A stretch of 64,000 nt of DNA from JAHEZL01 sp046074525 (GTDB taxonomy: Bacteria > Bacteroidota > Bacteroidia > Flavobacteriales_C > GCA-002722245). The notes under the pieces are model-generated. The model was not told the origin of the DNA and ran no database searches. It worked only from the letters and a program-made list of their open reading frames with translations. The position numbers and the translations under genes were made by a program. Position 1 is the first letter of the stretch, and every line of letters begins with the position of its first letter. Location: the NCBI GenBank assembly GCA_046074525.1, contig JBJTOK010000021.1, forward strand, positions 1-64,000, in the 5' to 3' direction. Positions 25,445 through 34,629 of the stretch are shown here, one piece after another.

Positions 25445-27322
25445 ATGATGCAGTTTAATTTACCAAAAGATCAATCTTCAATTATCAAAGTAATTGGAGT
25501 TGGGGGAGGCGGAAGCAATGCCGTAAACCACATGTACCGTCAGGGAATTACCGGCGTAGACTTTTTAATTTGCAACACCGATCAGCAGGCGCTGGATATC
25601 AGTCCGGTTCCGCATAAAATACAGCTCGGTACATCTTTAACGGATGGACGCGGAGCGGGATCAATCCCTAATGTAGGACAAAATGCGGCCCTTGAAAATA
25701 TTGAGGAAATCCGTCAGATCCTTTCCAAGAACACCCGCATGGTGTTCATTACTGCCGGTATGGGCGGTGGAACCGGAACAGGAGCTGCTCCTGTGATTGC
25801 ACAGATCGCTAAGGAAATGGGCATCCTTACAGTAGGTATCGTGACTTATCCTTTCCTCTTTGAAGGAAGAAAAAGAGCGAAACAAGCTGAAGAAGGAATT
25901 ACTGAACTGAGAAGAAATGTTGACACTTTATTGGTAGTGTGCAACGATAAACTGCGTGAGATTTATGGTAACCTTTCTTTATCGGAGGCCTTTGGTAAAG
26001 CCGATGATATTTTAACAACCGCTGCAAAAGGCATCGCTGAAATCATCACGGTTACAGGATACATCAACGTAGATTTTGAAGACGTGAGAACGGTAATGCG
26101 CGACAGTGGTGCTGCCATCATGGGATCGGCGAAAGCTTCCGGTGAAAACCGCGCCATGATTGCTGTACAAAATGCATTGGCTTCTCCGTTGCTGAACGAT
26201 AACAACATCAAAGGAGCCAACTACATCCTCCTGAATATTACTTCTGGAAGCATGGATGTTACGATGGATGAGATTGCTGAAATCACTGATTATATTCAGG
26301 ATGAAGCGGGTTCTACTGCCGAAATCATCTGGGGTACAGGAACCGACGAATCTTTGGGTGAAAATGTTAGTGTGACTTTGATCGCTACCGGTTTCAAAAC
26401 GTCTATGGCTCTCGGTGCTGAGCTGGAAAGCAAGCCAAGCAAAGTGGTGCACAGGTTAGAAGTTGAAAAACCTGCTACCACAACGCCACATATTGCTGCT
26501 GCACCGCAACCTGTTGCTGAAGCACCAGTGTTGAAAAAGCAAGAGCCTGTTATTGCGGTTCAACCTGAACCTGAAAAAATCACTTTACCAGAACCAACCG
26601 TTGTTACTCCGCTGATTTTTGATGAAGTAGAAGAGCAGGTGGAATTACCAACATTTGAATTGGAAGTTCCAGAGGTTGTAAAGGTATCTGAGCCTGAGCA
26701 AGTGACTTTGAGCTTCGAGCCTGAACTGTCGGAACTGGAAGAAGAAGAGCCTGTAATGGAGAACAATCTTTTTACTTTGACAGAAGATGAATTGCCTGCG
26801 GGATGGGAAGTGAAGTCGGTTGAAGTAGTTGCTGAGAACACGCCTGCAGTTCCGGTAGGAGTGAAAAAATTGTATGAAGATGCTGAGCCGGCTGAAATGC
26901 CGAAGGCTTTGAACGATATGCCAAAAGTAACACCTGTAGTGAATGAGCCAGTTCAAACACCACGTCAGGTGCCAGCTCCTGATTTCGTACCTGCATTGAA
27001 CTTGAAGAAAGAAGAGCCAGTTGCTCCGCAACAACCGGTAGCTGCTTCTACTTCTTTCGCAAAAGAACTGGATGCTGAAGAGCAAATGCGCCAGTCTCAG
27101 GAAAGAATCATGAAGCTGAAGGCTTTGAGTCACCGAATGAAATCGCCAAGCGATATCGTTGACCTGGAGAATGAGCCGGCCTACAAGAGAAAGAACATTA
27201 ACCTGGATAAGATTCCGCATTCATCAGAATCTCCTATCTCCAGATATACTTTGTCACAGGATGAAACAGAAGGTCCGGAAATCCGTCCGAACAATTCTTT
27301 CCTGCACGATAATGTAGATTGA
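25445..27322 (+). CDS. ftsZ: Cell division protein FtsZ with long C-terminal linker
   Basis: A tubulin-like GTPase of 625 aa. The GTPase core (about residues 10-325) has GVGGGGSNAVNHM, the tubulin signature GGGTGTGAAPV and the T7 loop NVDFEDVRTVM. Core motifs are intact. The next roughly 250 residues are a low-complexity linker rich in Val, Pro, Glu and Thr, followed by basic and conserved-looking ends (DIVDLENEPAYKRKN). E. coli FtsZ has 383 aa; long linkers are characteristic of Bacteroidota. Two ATG codons are adjacent at the start, 28 bases after ftsA. It is the last gene of the cluster before a strong terminator. Confidence 0.97.
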   Translation: MMQFNLPKDQSSIIKVIGVGGGGSNAVNHMYRQGITGVDFLICNTDQQALDISPVPHKIQLGTSLTDGRGAGSIPNVGQNAALENIEEIRQILSKNTRMVFITAGMGGGTGTGAAPVIAQIAKEMGILTVGIVTYPFLFEGRKRAKQAEEGITELRRNVDTLLVVCNDKLREIYGNLSLSEAFGKADDILTTAAKGIAEIITVTGYINVDFEDVRTVMRDSGAAIMGSAKASGENRAMIAVQNALASPLLNDNNIKGANYILLNITSGSMDVTMDEIAEITDYIQDEAGSTAEIIWGTGTDESLGENVSVTLIATGFKTSMALGAELESKPSKVVHRLEVEKPATTTPHIAAAPQPVAEAPVLKKQEPVIAVQPEPEKITLPEPTVVTPLIFDEVEEQVELPTFELEVPEVVKVSEPEQVTLSFEPELSELEEEEPVMENNLFTLTEDELPAGWEVKSVEVVAENTPAVPVGVKKLYEDAEPAEMPKALNDMPKVTPVVNEPVQTPRQVPAPDFVPALNLKKEEPVAPQQPVAASTSFAKELDAEEQMRQSQERIMKLKALSHRMKSPSDIVDLENEPAYKRKNINLDKIPHSSESPISRYTLSQDETEGPEIRPNNSFLHDNVD

Positions 27323-27346
27323 TTTTAGTTTTTAGTTTATACAGAG

Positions 27347-27375
27347 AAGTCCCGGTGAAATCCGGGACTTTTTTG
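27347..27375 (+). terminator. Terminator of the dcw cluster
   Basis: A perfect 9-bp stem AAGTCCCGG / CCGGGACTT with loop TGAAAT is followed by a T run (TTTTTGTTT). It lies 24 bases after the ftsZ stop and just before the stop of the convergent photolyase gene. Confidence 0.9.
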
Positions 27376-27382
27376 TTTAATG

Positions 27383-28672
27383 CTATTGTTGCTCCAAAGC
27401 CTTTTTAAACGTGCGCAGTGCTCGTTCGCGCGCAAAGGTATGCTCTACTATAGGCATAGGATAAAGAGCATCGTTAATCCATTTGCGGATGTATTTGTTT
27501 TCGGGGTCAAATTTTTTGCGTTGCTCTTCGGGATTAAAGACGCGGAAATACGGTGCAGCATCACAACCACATCCGGCAGCCCATTGCCAGTTGCCATTGT
27601 TGGCTGAGAGGTCATAGTCGAGTAATTTTTCAGCGAAGTAAGCTTCTCCCCAACGCCAGTCGATAAGCAAATGTTTGGTAAGGAAACTTGCCACTACCAT
27701 ACGTACCCTGTTGTGCATAAAACCGGTGGCATTGAGTTCGCGCATGCCTGCATCAACCATGGGATAGCCGGTTTCTCCTTTGCACCAGGCATCAAATTCA
27801 GCACTATTATTCCGCCATGGAATAGCGTCATATTTTGTTTTGAATGATTGTGTGATTACACGTGGGAAATGAAACAATATCATCATGAAGAATTCACGCC
27901 AGATGAGTTCATTCAGCCATTGTTCGTTGCTCCGTAATGCTGTTTTCACGGCTTCGCGAACGCTGATGGTACCAAAGCGGAGGTGAATGCTGAGGCGTGT
28001 TGTTCCGTTGATGGATGGTGTATTTCGGGTGTTGTGATAATTCCTGATAATGTCTGTATTGAGTTCAGGGGCCGAAAATTGTACATCAGTTTTTTGGAAA
28101 CCTATTTCTTCCAGACTTGGGAAATGCAGAGGCTTGGCAGGAAGGAAGTTGTGCATTAAATTTTCACTCGGACTGTTAACTATTCCTTGTCTGGAGAGAG
28201 CTTCTTTCCACACTCTGGAGTAAGGAGTAAATACAGTGTAGGGTTCGCCGTTGCTTTTCACAACTTCGTTTTTCTCAAACATCACCTGATCCTTGAAAGA
28301 ATGAAAAGCAATGTTTTTTGTTTTAAGAAAAGCAGCAATCTCGGAGTCGCGCTGTATCGCGTAAGGTTCATAGTCGTGATTGGTAAACACTTCCGACACT
28401 TCGTATTCGTTTGCTATTTTTTGAAAAGCTTCAAGTGGCGTTCCCTGCAGCACCATCAAGGATGAATGATACTGCAGCAAAGTACTATGTATTCTTTCCA
28501 AAGACTGGTGGATGAAATTAACACGGCGGTCATTTTTATCCTTTAATTCATCAAGGATTAGGGTGTCGAAAATAAAGATGGGTAAAACCTTCTTTCCGCT
28601 TTGCAAGGCCTGAAATAAACCAGTATTATCATGCAGGCGGAGATCTCTGCGGAACCAAAAAAGTGTAATCAT
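27383..28672 (-). CDS. phrB: Deoxyribodipyrimidine photolyase (class I type)
   Basis: Light-driven repair of cyclobutane pyrimidine dimers, or a close cryptochrome relative. The N-terminal photolyase domain starts ITLFWFRRDLRLHDNTGL. The FAD-binding domain has ELIWREFFMMILFHFP, GETGYPMVDAGMRELNATG, HNRVRMVVASFL and LDYDLSANNGNWQWAAG, the most conserved core of class I photolyases. The 429-aa length is slightly short (E. coli 472) but no domain is missing. The N-terminal domain shows no clear deazaflavin or MTHF motif, so the antenna is unknown. It is monocistronic and convergent with ftsZ. Confidence 0.93.
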   Translation of the reverse strand: MITLFWFRRDLRLHDNTGLFQALQSGKKVLPIFIFDTLILDELKDKNDRRVNFIHQSLERIHSTLLQYHSSLMVLQGTPLEAFQKIANEYEVSEVFTNHDYEPYAIQRDSEIAAFLKTKNIAFHSFKDQVMFEKNEVVKSNGEPYTVFTPYSRVWKEALSRQGIVNSPSENLMHNFLPAKPLHFPSLEEIGFQKTDVQFSAPELNTDIIRNYHNTRNTPSINGTTRLSIHLRFGTISVREAVKTALRSNEQWLNELIWREFFMMILFHFPRVITQSFKTKYDAIPWRNNSAEFDAWCKGETGYPMVDAGMRELNATGFMHNRVRMVVASFLTKHLLIDWRWGEAYFAEKLLDYDLSANNGNWQWAAGCGCDAAPYFRVFNPEEQRKKFDPENKYIRKWINDALYPMPIVEHTFARERALRTFKKALEQQ

Positions 28673-28765
28673 AAATCAAAGATAAGAAGTGTGTGTTAAT
28701 TATAACTTAACATTCAACTCACATAGACTTAATGCGTACTTGCTAAACTTGCTGCAAAGAAAAAC

Positions 28766-29434
28766 ATGATGAAGAAAATTCTACTCGCATTGATTTTATT
28801 GGTTGTTGCAGGAACCCTTTCTGCACAGGAAGTAAGGTTTTACAAGAAGCTGAATACCTTTTGTGAAAAGCGATTGGCGGAATTCGACTTAATTTCCAAA
28901 GAGCGTAAGGTAATTTTAGATTCCATAGCGGCATCTATTTCAAAAAGCAAGGCAAAGGTGCTCGTTGGCTGCGAAACAAATACACGACGCACGCAACTGA
29001 TGTCGATATGGTTGCAAACCGCATTGAACTATTATGGGATTTACGACATTTATGTTTTTTCGGGCGGACTTACCGGACAGCAAGTGAACAAAAATGTGTT
29101 TGAGCAATTGAAGAAATCTGGTTTCGTGATTGAGCAGCTGGAAGACAAGGCGGTGATTTCCCTGTCTAAGAAATTATCTACTTATATGTATTTTTCCAAA
29201 GCGCTGAGCGACGAAATGAACCCGAAGAGCGGGTATATAGGCATCAGTGTTTGCTCAGGCAATGAGTATTTCCAGCTCAATGGATTTATAAACTACAATC
29301 TGCCTTACGAGAATCCAAAGTTTTATGATAAAACACCCTCGGAGAAATACATCAACACGCAGTTGAATTTACAAATCAGCAGGGAGATGATGTATCTGGC
29401 CCATATGGTGAAACAGTTGAATAACGCGAAATAA
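28766..29434 (+). CDS. Exported low-molecular-weight phosphatase / ArsC-like protein
   Basis: A signal peptide (KKILLALILLVVAGTLSAQ) is followed by about 200 residues with an LMW protein tyrosine phosphatase/arsenate reductase fold signature. The P-loop reads VLVGCETNTRRTQLM, i.e. CX5R with C69 and R75, followed by VFSGG in place of the usual YSAGT. Near the C-terminus ISVCSGNEY and PYENPKFYD resemble the VVTxC and DP motifs of ArsC. Such enzymes are normally cytoplasmic, so the signal peptide is unusual. Whether it is a phosphatase, an arsenate reductase or an inactive relative cannot be decided here. The gene stands alone, divergent from the photolyase. Confidence 0.7.
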   Translation: MMKKILLALILLVVAGTLSAQEVRFYKKLNTFCEKRLAEFDLISKERKVILDSIAASISKSKAKVLVGCETNTRRTQLMSIWLQTALNYYGIYDIYVFSGGLTGQQVNKNVFEQLKKSGFVIEQLEDKAVISLSKKLSTYMYFSKALSDEMNPKSGYIGISVCSGNEYFQLNGFINYNLPYENPKFYDKTPSEKYINTQLNLQISREMMYLAHMVKQLNNAK

Positions 29435-29473
29435 TAATTTTTACCACCTCCCTTTTCGGGAAGTGGCTAATCA

Positions 29474-30526
29474 TTATAGATCCTCTCTGTTCTTCAATAC
29501 ATCTCTTAAATTCGGTCGCAATCTGCTTTTGTATACAGAATGGGAATCTTCTTTTTTCTCACCTCTTCGCAGCGCTTTTTGTTCTTCAACTGGAAGTGAG
29601 GCGATGTGCATGCACTCGGGAGTGCAGCAGCCTTTCATTTTTTCTTTGCAGCTGTCGCATTGAATGAAAAGCAAATGACAATCATCGTTGGCACAGTTTA
29701 TATGCGTATCGCAAGGCGCGCCGCATTGGTGACATTGCGCAATGATGTCGTTGGTGATGCGTTCACCCACACGTTCGTCAAACACGAAATTTTTGCCAAT
29801 GAATTTGGATGGTAAATTTTCTGCTTTGATTTGCCGCACGTAATCAATAATGCCTCCGTGCAATTGGCTCACATCGGTAAAGCCGTGGTGCTTGAAATAA
29901 GCACTGGCTTTTTCACAGCGTACACCTCCTGTACAGTACATCAAAAGTTTCTTGTCTTTTTTGTCTTTGAGTTCCTCAAGAACCATAGGCAATTCCTCGC
30001 GGAAAGTATCGGCATCGGGAGTGAGTGCTCCAATGAATTTTCCAACTTCGGTTTCGTAGTGATTGCGCATGTCAACAACAATGGTATTGGGGTCCTCCAT
30101 TGCTTCGTTGAATTCACGTGCAGTTAAATGCTTGCCCACATTAGTTACGTCAAAGGCATTGTCATCCAATCCATCAGCTACAATTTTTTTGCGCACTTTG
30201 ATGGTGAGTTTGTAGAAGGATTTTCCATCGTCTTCCACAGCTATTTTAAAGGGAACATTGTTGAAGCGAACATCACTGTACAATTGTTCCTGGAATGCTT
30301 GCCAGTTTTCTTCTGGCACACTCATCTGCGCGTTGATGCCTTCGTGAGCCACATAGATACGACCGAGGACATTCAGTTTCATCCATTGTGCAAACAATTG
30401 ATCTCTTAATTCATCAGGATTGTTGATAATGACGTAGCGGTAAAACGAAACAGTGATCCTTTTGATGGTTTCTTCCTGTATGCGTTTTTTAAGCTCCTTT
30501 TTGTTAACTCTGTTTTGCAGTAACAT
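29474..30526 (-). CDS. trhO: tRNA uridine(34) hydroxylase TrhO (rhodanese family)
   Basis: Oxygen-dependent hydroxylation of U34 in tRNA, the first step of the cmo5U/mo5U path. The 350-aa protein has the UPF0176 N-terminal domain (GRIYVAHEGINAQMSVPEEN), a rhodanese domain with the active-site C198 in YCTGGVRCEKASAYF, and a Cys-rich C-terminus (CHQCGAPCD and CDSCKEKMKGCC) that may bind metal. Length and order match TrhO/YceA. It converges with the exported phosphatase-like gene and has no close operon partner. Confidence 0.93.
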   Translation of the reverse strand: MLLQNRVNKKELKKRIQEETIKRITVSFYRYVIINNPDELRDQLFAQWMKLNVLGRIYVAHEGINAQMSVPEENWQAFQEQLYSDVRFNNVPFKIAVEDDGKSFYKLTIKVRKKIVADGLDDNAFDVTNVGKHLTAREFNEAMEDPNTIVVDMRNHYETEVGKFIGALTPDADTFREELPMVLEELKDKKDKKLLMYCTGGVRCEKASAYFKHHGFTDVSQLHGGIIDYVRQIKAENLPSKFIGKNFVFDERVGERITNDIIAQCHQCGAPCDTHINCANDDCHLLFIQCDSCKEKMKGCCTPECMHIASLPVEEQKALRRGEKKEDSHSVYKSRLRPNLRDVLKNREDL

Positions 30527-30591
30527 AGTGTCAGGGATTAATATTTCCGCGAAGATAAGGAGAAAAAGGGGAGGAGGGAAGATGATTTTGG

Positions 30592-30978
30592 TCAGGACTT
30601 TTTAGCTTGTTCAATAAATTCATAAGAGTTGGGTAAACCTATGCTAATCTGATTTAAGTTGATTTCGATATACATTGAATCAAAATAGTCAATCTTTTTA
30701 GCGTTATGAGCTTCGATAAGAAAGTTAATGATAGAAGCTAGGGATTTAGTTGCATAAATAAATTCATGAGTGATCGGGAGTTCTTTTTCAGATCCGTCAA
30801 AGATCCTGAGTAGTGAAAATTTGTTTGGGCTATCATCGTAATTCCTGAATTCCATTATCATTCCGTCAGGTAATACAAAAGAATAAATATTGTATGTATA
30901 AGCATATTCATAAAGTCCTTTAGCATCCTGTTCTCCCAGATCTTCGTAGTGCGTTCTATTCCATTTTATTGATTTCAT
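30592..30978 (-). CDS. Protein of unknown function, 128 aa
   Basis: A small soluble protein with no signal or membrane segment; I do not recognise the family. The sequence alternates predicted strands (YSFVLPDGMIMEFRNYD) and ends in a helical part. The gene lies alone between trhO and the terminator at 31001. The initiator is preceded by AT-rich sequence without a convincing promoter. Codon use looks like its neighbours. Confidence 0.55.
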   Translation of the reverse strand: MKSIKWNRTHYEDLGEQDAKGLYEYAYTYNIYSFVLPDGMIMEFRNYDDSPNKFSLLRIFDGSEKELPITHEFIYATKSLASIINFLIEAHNAKKIDYFDSMYIEINLNQISIGLPNSYEFIEQAKKS

Positions 30979-31000
30979 TTATGAATGTTTTTGTGCATAA

Positions 31001-31026
31001 AAAAGGCGCAATCACTTGCGCCTTTT
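31001..31026. terminator. Bidirectional terminator after acyl-CoA dehydrogenase
   Basis: AAAAGGCGCA and TGCGCCTTTTTT flank a loop of ATCACT. A-rich and T-rich sides allow function on both strands. On the minus strand it lies 19 bases beyond the stop of the acyl-CoA dehydrogenase and probably ends the beta-oxidation operon. Confidence 0.85.
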
Positions 31027-31045
31027 TTACTGTGTTAGTTTGTTA

Positions 31046-32842
31046 TTACAAACAATATTTATTCTCGTCAATCAATTTCTGAGCGACTTTTCTTCTGCTT
31101 TCCTTGGTGTTGATAGGATCTACTTTAGTAAAGCGCTTCAAGCCCATGAACAGCATTCTGGCTTCATCACCTTCGGCGAAAGAGCAGATGGCATTTTTAC
31201 CGGCAACGTTGATTCTGTCAGCAGCGTCGAAGAAGAAAGTTTTCATCGCTGCGATGTACACTTCGCAAGCCGCTTCGCCTTTCGCAGCTACCATTTTCTC
31301 AACACGCAGCATCATGGATTCAGCAACGTAGATATCAATCATCATATCGGCCAGGTTCATGATGATTTCCTGTTCCTTGCTCAGGGTTTGCATCAGTTTC
31401 TGTACGGCAGAACCTGCAGTCATCAACGTAGCTTTCTTGAAGTTTTTCAATTGTTTTTTCTCGGCGGCAAATAATGCGGTATCATCATCTCCGAAATCAG
31501 GAACCGACATTAATTCCTTGGCAACAGCCATGGCAGGAGTCATTAAATCGAGTTCGCCTTTCATGGCTCTTCTCAACATCATGTCCACCATCAGCATACG
31601 GTTGATTTCATTGGTTCCCTCAAAGATACGGTTGATACGGGAGTCTCTGTAAGAGCGATCCATAGGAGCGTCGGCCGAGAAGCCCATTCCACCATAAATC
31701 TGCACACCTTCATCCACCACGAAATCCAGGGTTTCCGAACCAAATACTTTCAGTAAAGCTGCTTCGATGGCAAATTGCTCAACACCTTTCAGTTTGGCCT
31801 GTTCCTCAGCAACACCTTCAGCAAGGAGTTTGTTGGTCCAGTCGTCAATCGCTTGTCCGCAACGGTACAATGCAGTTTCCAAAGCAAATACCTTAATGGC
31901 CTGTTCACCGATTTTATGTTTGATAGCGCCATATTTCGCAATGGCTCTGCCGAATTGATTTCTTTCGTTGGCGTAAACAACACCTTGTCCGGTTACCTTT
32001 TTAGCAGCACCCAGTGTAGCACCGGCAAGCTTGATACGACCGATGTTGAGGATGTTCAAGGCAATTTTGAATCCGCCTTGTCTTTCCCCCAAAAGGTTTT
32101 CAGCCGGAACTTTACAATCGTTGAAGAACACCTGGCGGGTAGAAGAACCTTTGATCCCCATTTTGTGTTCTTCAGGGTTGAGGGTAATTCCGCCAAATCC
32201 TTTCTCTACAATGAAAGCAGAGAGCGTCTCGTCGTTTTCAATTTTGGCAAATACCACAAAAATATCAGCGAATCCACCGTTGGTGATCCACATTTTCTGA
32301 CCATTAATTACATAGTGCTTTCCGTCAGCAGAAGGAATAGCTTGTGTTTTTCCCGAGTTGGCATCCGATCCCGATCCCGGCTCAGTCAAACAGTAGCAGG
32401 CTTTCAATTCACCTGTAGATAATTTCGGAAGATATTTTTCTTTTTGTGCTTTGTTACCGTAGTACATAATCGGTAAAGTACCGATACCTGTGTGTGCAGC
32501 GAGGGCAACAGCAAAGGAGTGTCCGCCACCCGTTGCTTCGTTGATCAGCAACGAAGTGTTGAAGTTAGCGCCAAAGCCGCCATATACTTCGGGAATGGAA
32601 ACACCAAGCATACCCAATCCTCCTGCCTTATCCAATAGAGAAGGCATCAAGCCTTCTTCCTGCTTATCAATTCTATCTAAGATTGGAAGTACTTCCGCAG
32701 CCAGAAAATCTTTACAGGTCTGGGCCATCATCGTTTGTTCTTCATTCCATTCTTCAGGAGTGAAAACATTTTGATAGCTGGTTTCGGCAATTAAAAACTC
32801 CCCGCCCTTAAGCGCTTTTTTGCTCGTGGTTTCTGCTGACAT
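31046..32842 (-). CDS. Acyl-CoA dehydrogenase with C-terminal extension
   Basis: FAD-dependent enzyme for the first step of beta-oxidation. The 598-aa protein has the N-terminal helical domain, the FAD loop CYCLTEPGSGSDANS, the middle domain with YVINGQKMWITNGG, and a C-terminal domain with IYGGMGFSADAPMDRSYRD. The catalytic Glu is in RIFEGTNEINR, the place used by medium- and very-long-chain dehydrogenases. About 150 residues beyond the usual end form an extra helical domain, as in VLCAD-type enzymes, suggesting long-chain substrates. It is last in the leftward beta-oxidation operon, 24 bases after the thiolase. Confidence 0.93.
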   Translation of the reverse strand: MSAETTSKKALKGGEFLIAETSYQNVFTPEEWNEEQTMMAQTCKDFLAAEVLPILDRIDKQEEGLMPSLLDKAGGLGMLGVSIPEVYGGFGANFNTSLLINEATGGGHSFAVALAAHTGIGTLPIMYYGNKAQKEKYLPKLSTGELKACYCLTEPGSGSDANSGKTQAIPSADGKHYVINGQKMWITNGGFADIFVVFAKIENDETLSAFIVEKGFGGITLNPEEHKMGIKGSSTRQVFFNDCKVPAENLLGERQGGFKIALNILNIGRIKLAGATLGAAKKVTGQGVVYANERNQFGRAIAKYGAIKHKIGEQAIKVFALETALYRCGQAIDDWTNKLLAEGVAEEQAKLKGVEQFAIEAALLKVFGSETLDFVVDEGVQIYGGMGFSADAPMDRSYRDSRINRIFEGTNEINRMLMVDMMLRRAMKGELDLMTPAMAVAKELMSVPDFGDDDTALFAAEKKQLKNFKKATLMTAGSAVQKLMQTLSKEQEIIMNLADMMIDIYVAESMMLRVEKMVAAKGEAACEVYIAAMKTFFFDAADRINVAGKNAICSFAEGDEARMLFMGLKRFTKVDPINTKESRRKVAQKLIDENKYCL

Positions 32843-32866
32843 ATGTGTTGGATTTAATTATGGTTC

Positions 32867-34045
32867 TTATTTGAGTAACTCAAAAATACCCGCGGCACCC
32901 TGACCGGTACCTACGCACATGGACACCATGCCGTATTTCTGTTTTTTTCTTCGCATTTCGTTGAACAGCTGCACAGATAATTTTCCACCTGTACAGCCCA
33001 GCGGGTGACCAAGGGAAATGGCTCCACCATTAGGATTGACAATAGCTGGATCAATGCCCAGTTCGCGAACGATAGCCAGTGATTGTGAAGCGAAAGCTTC
33101 GTTCAATTCCAGCGTACCAATATCTTTTAATTTGAGTTTGGCTTGTTTGAGGGCTTGTGGAATGGCGTAAATCGGACCAACGCCCATGATGCGTGGTTCC
33201 AGCGCTGCAACTGAATAACTCACCATTCTTGCGATAGGTTCGATGTTGAGTTCCTTCACCATTTTTTCCGACATAAGCATTACGAAAGCGCCACCATCGG
33301 AGGTTTGTGAAGAGTTACCCGCTGTTACTGATCCAGTGGCTGAAAATACCGGTTTCAGTTTCGCTAGTTTTTCCATGGTAGTATCTTCACGCGGACCCTC
33401 ATCGGTATCCACAATGAATTCACGGGTTTGTCTTTTTTCGTTTTTATCTAAATAAATTTCCTGCAATTTGATCGGAGCGATATCGTCTTTGAATTTCCCT
33501 TCCTTGATAGCTTTTACAGCCTTGAGGTGGGAGTTCAGTGAAAATAAATCCTGATCTTCACGACTAACACCGTAGTCTTTCGCTACCTGCTCGGCAGTGA
33601 GGCCCATGCCCCAGTACCAATCCGGATTGTTTTTGGCTACTTCATAATTAGGGATGATTTTCCATCCGCCGAATGGAATCGGTGTCATGGTTTCCACGCC
33701 TCCGGCAACGATACAGCTGGCCATACCGGCTTTGATTTTAGCGTGCCCGATAGCTATGGCTTCGAGACCTGAAGAGCAATATCGGTTGATGGTCATTCCC
33801 GGAACTTTCACGGTATTAAGACCAATAAGGGAAATCATTCGGGCGAGGTTGAGGCCTTGTTCTGCCTCAGGTGTAGCGTTACCGCATATCACATCGTCAA
33901 TCAGTTCCTGGTCGAAATTTGGAATTGATTTAACCAAGTGCTGCAAAACCTGCGCACCGAGGTCATCGGCACGTAAAAAACGAAAAGCTCCTTTCTTTGA
34001 TTTTGCTACTGCTGAACGGTATCCGGCTACAATATAAACCTCCAT
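32867..34045 (-). CDS. Acetyl-CoA acyltransferase (3-ketoacyl-CoA thiolase)
   Basis: Final step of beta-oxidation: thiolysis of 3-ketoacyl-CoA. The 392-aa protein has the acyl-accepting cysteine in TINRYCSSGLEAIAIG, the catalytic His in GGAISLGHPLGCTGG and the second cysteine in MCVGTGQGAAG. These are complete for degradative thiolases. It lies between the MORN-like gene and the acyl-CoA dehydrogenase in the same operon, supporting a catabolic, FadA-like role over an acetoacetyl-CoA biosynthetic one. Confidence 0.93.
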   Translation of the reverse strand: MEVYIVAGYRSAVAKSKKGAFRFLRADDLGAQVLQHLVKSIPNFDQELIDDVICGNATPEAEQGLNLARMISLIGLNTVKVPGMTINRYCSSGLEAIAIGHAKIKAGMASCIVAGGVETMTPIPFGGWKIIPNYEVAKNNPDWYWGMGLTAEQVAKDYGVSREDQDLFSLNSHLKAVKAIKEGKFKDDIAPIKLQEIYLDKNEKRQTREFIVDTDEGPREDTTMEKLAKLKPVFSATGSVTAGNSSQTSDGGAFVMLMSEKMVKELNIEPIARMVSYSVAALEPRIMGVGPIYAIPQALKQAKLKLKDIGTLELNEAFASQSLAIVRELGIDPAIVNPNGGAISLGHPLGCTGGKLSVQLFNEMRRKKQKYGMVSMCVGTGQGAAGIFELLK

Positions 34046-34048
34046 AAA

Positions 34049-34624
34049 CTATTTCTTTTTTGTTTTATCGTCTTTCTTTTCTTCCTTCGGTTTCTCAGGA
34101 AGCTTGCCGTTCTTATACACTTCTGTCTTAATAAGGTTTTCTTTTTTGTCGTAATATTTCCATTCCCCTTCTTTCAGTCCTTTTACGAATTCACCAACAG
34201 CTTTTGTGGTACCGGTTCCTTTATAATAATAGGTCCAAGTTCCCTTCTTCAATCCGTTTTCATATTCACCTTCAACCCTTATTTCTCCTGATGGATAGTA
34301 TTTCTGGTAAGTCCCGTCGCGCACGCCGTAGAAGTAGTTCATGACTTCAAGTGGTTTTCCGGTTTGTGCATTGTAGCGGGCATACTTGCCGTGGCGCTGA
34401 CCGTCGTTGTACTCAATTTCAAGGATCAATACCTTATCTACCGAATAGAACTTCCATAGTCCCCATTTTTTTCCGGCGAGATCCTTTTTATTTCGGTGGT
34501 CTCTGTCGGAGCTTGGCGCATTGGCCGGCTTTTCTTCAATCATTTCCTGATCACCTTGAGCGAATAAGGAGGTTGCAGGAGCAAAAGCAAATAATAGTAA
34601 AATGAGGACGTACTTTAGTTTCAC
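34049..34624 (-). CDS. Exported MORN-like (YwqK-type) repeat protein
   Basis: A signal peptide (MKLKYVLILLLFAFAPATSLFAQ) is followed by at least four repeats of the type GxxGxWxxYxxxGxx: GKHGKYARYNAQTG, GVRDGTYQKYYPSGEI, GLKKGTWTYYYKGTG, GLKEGEWKYYDKKENL. This MORN-2/YwqK repeat is common in exported Bacteroidota proteins of unknown function. The Lys-rich C-terminus (KPKEEKKDDKTKKK) is low complexity. It is wedged 3 bases after the thiolase start side and 5 bases after the multifunctional enzyme gene, so it is co-transcribed with beta-oxidation genes, though no functional link is obvious. Confidence 0.8.
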   Translation of the reverse strand: MKLKYVLILLLFAFAPATSLFAQGDQEMIEEKPANAPSSDRDHRNKKDLAGKKWGLWKFYSVDKVLILEIEYNDGQRHGKYARYNAQTGKPLEVMNYFYGVRDGTYQKYYPSGEIRVEGEYENGLKKGTWTYYYKGTGTTKAVGEFVKGLKEGEWKYYDKKENLIKTEVYKNGKLPEKPKEEKKDDKTKKK

Positions 34625-34629
34625 GGTCT

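Noticed and set aside
29442..29466. Hairpin CCACCTCCC/GGGAAGTGG as a terminator
   Set aside because: The stem has a mismatch and no proper T run on either strand, so it was not listed.
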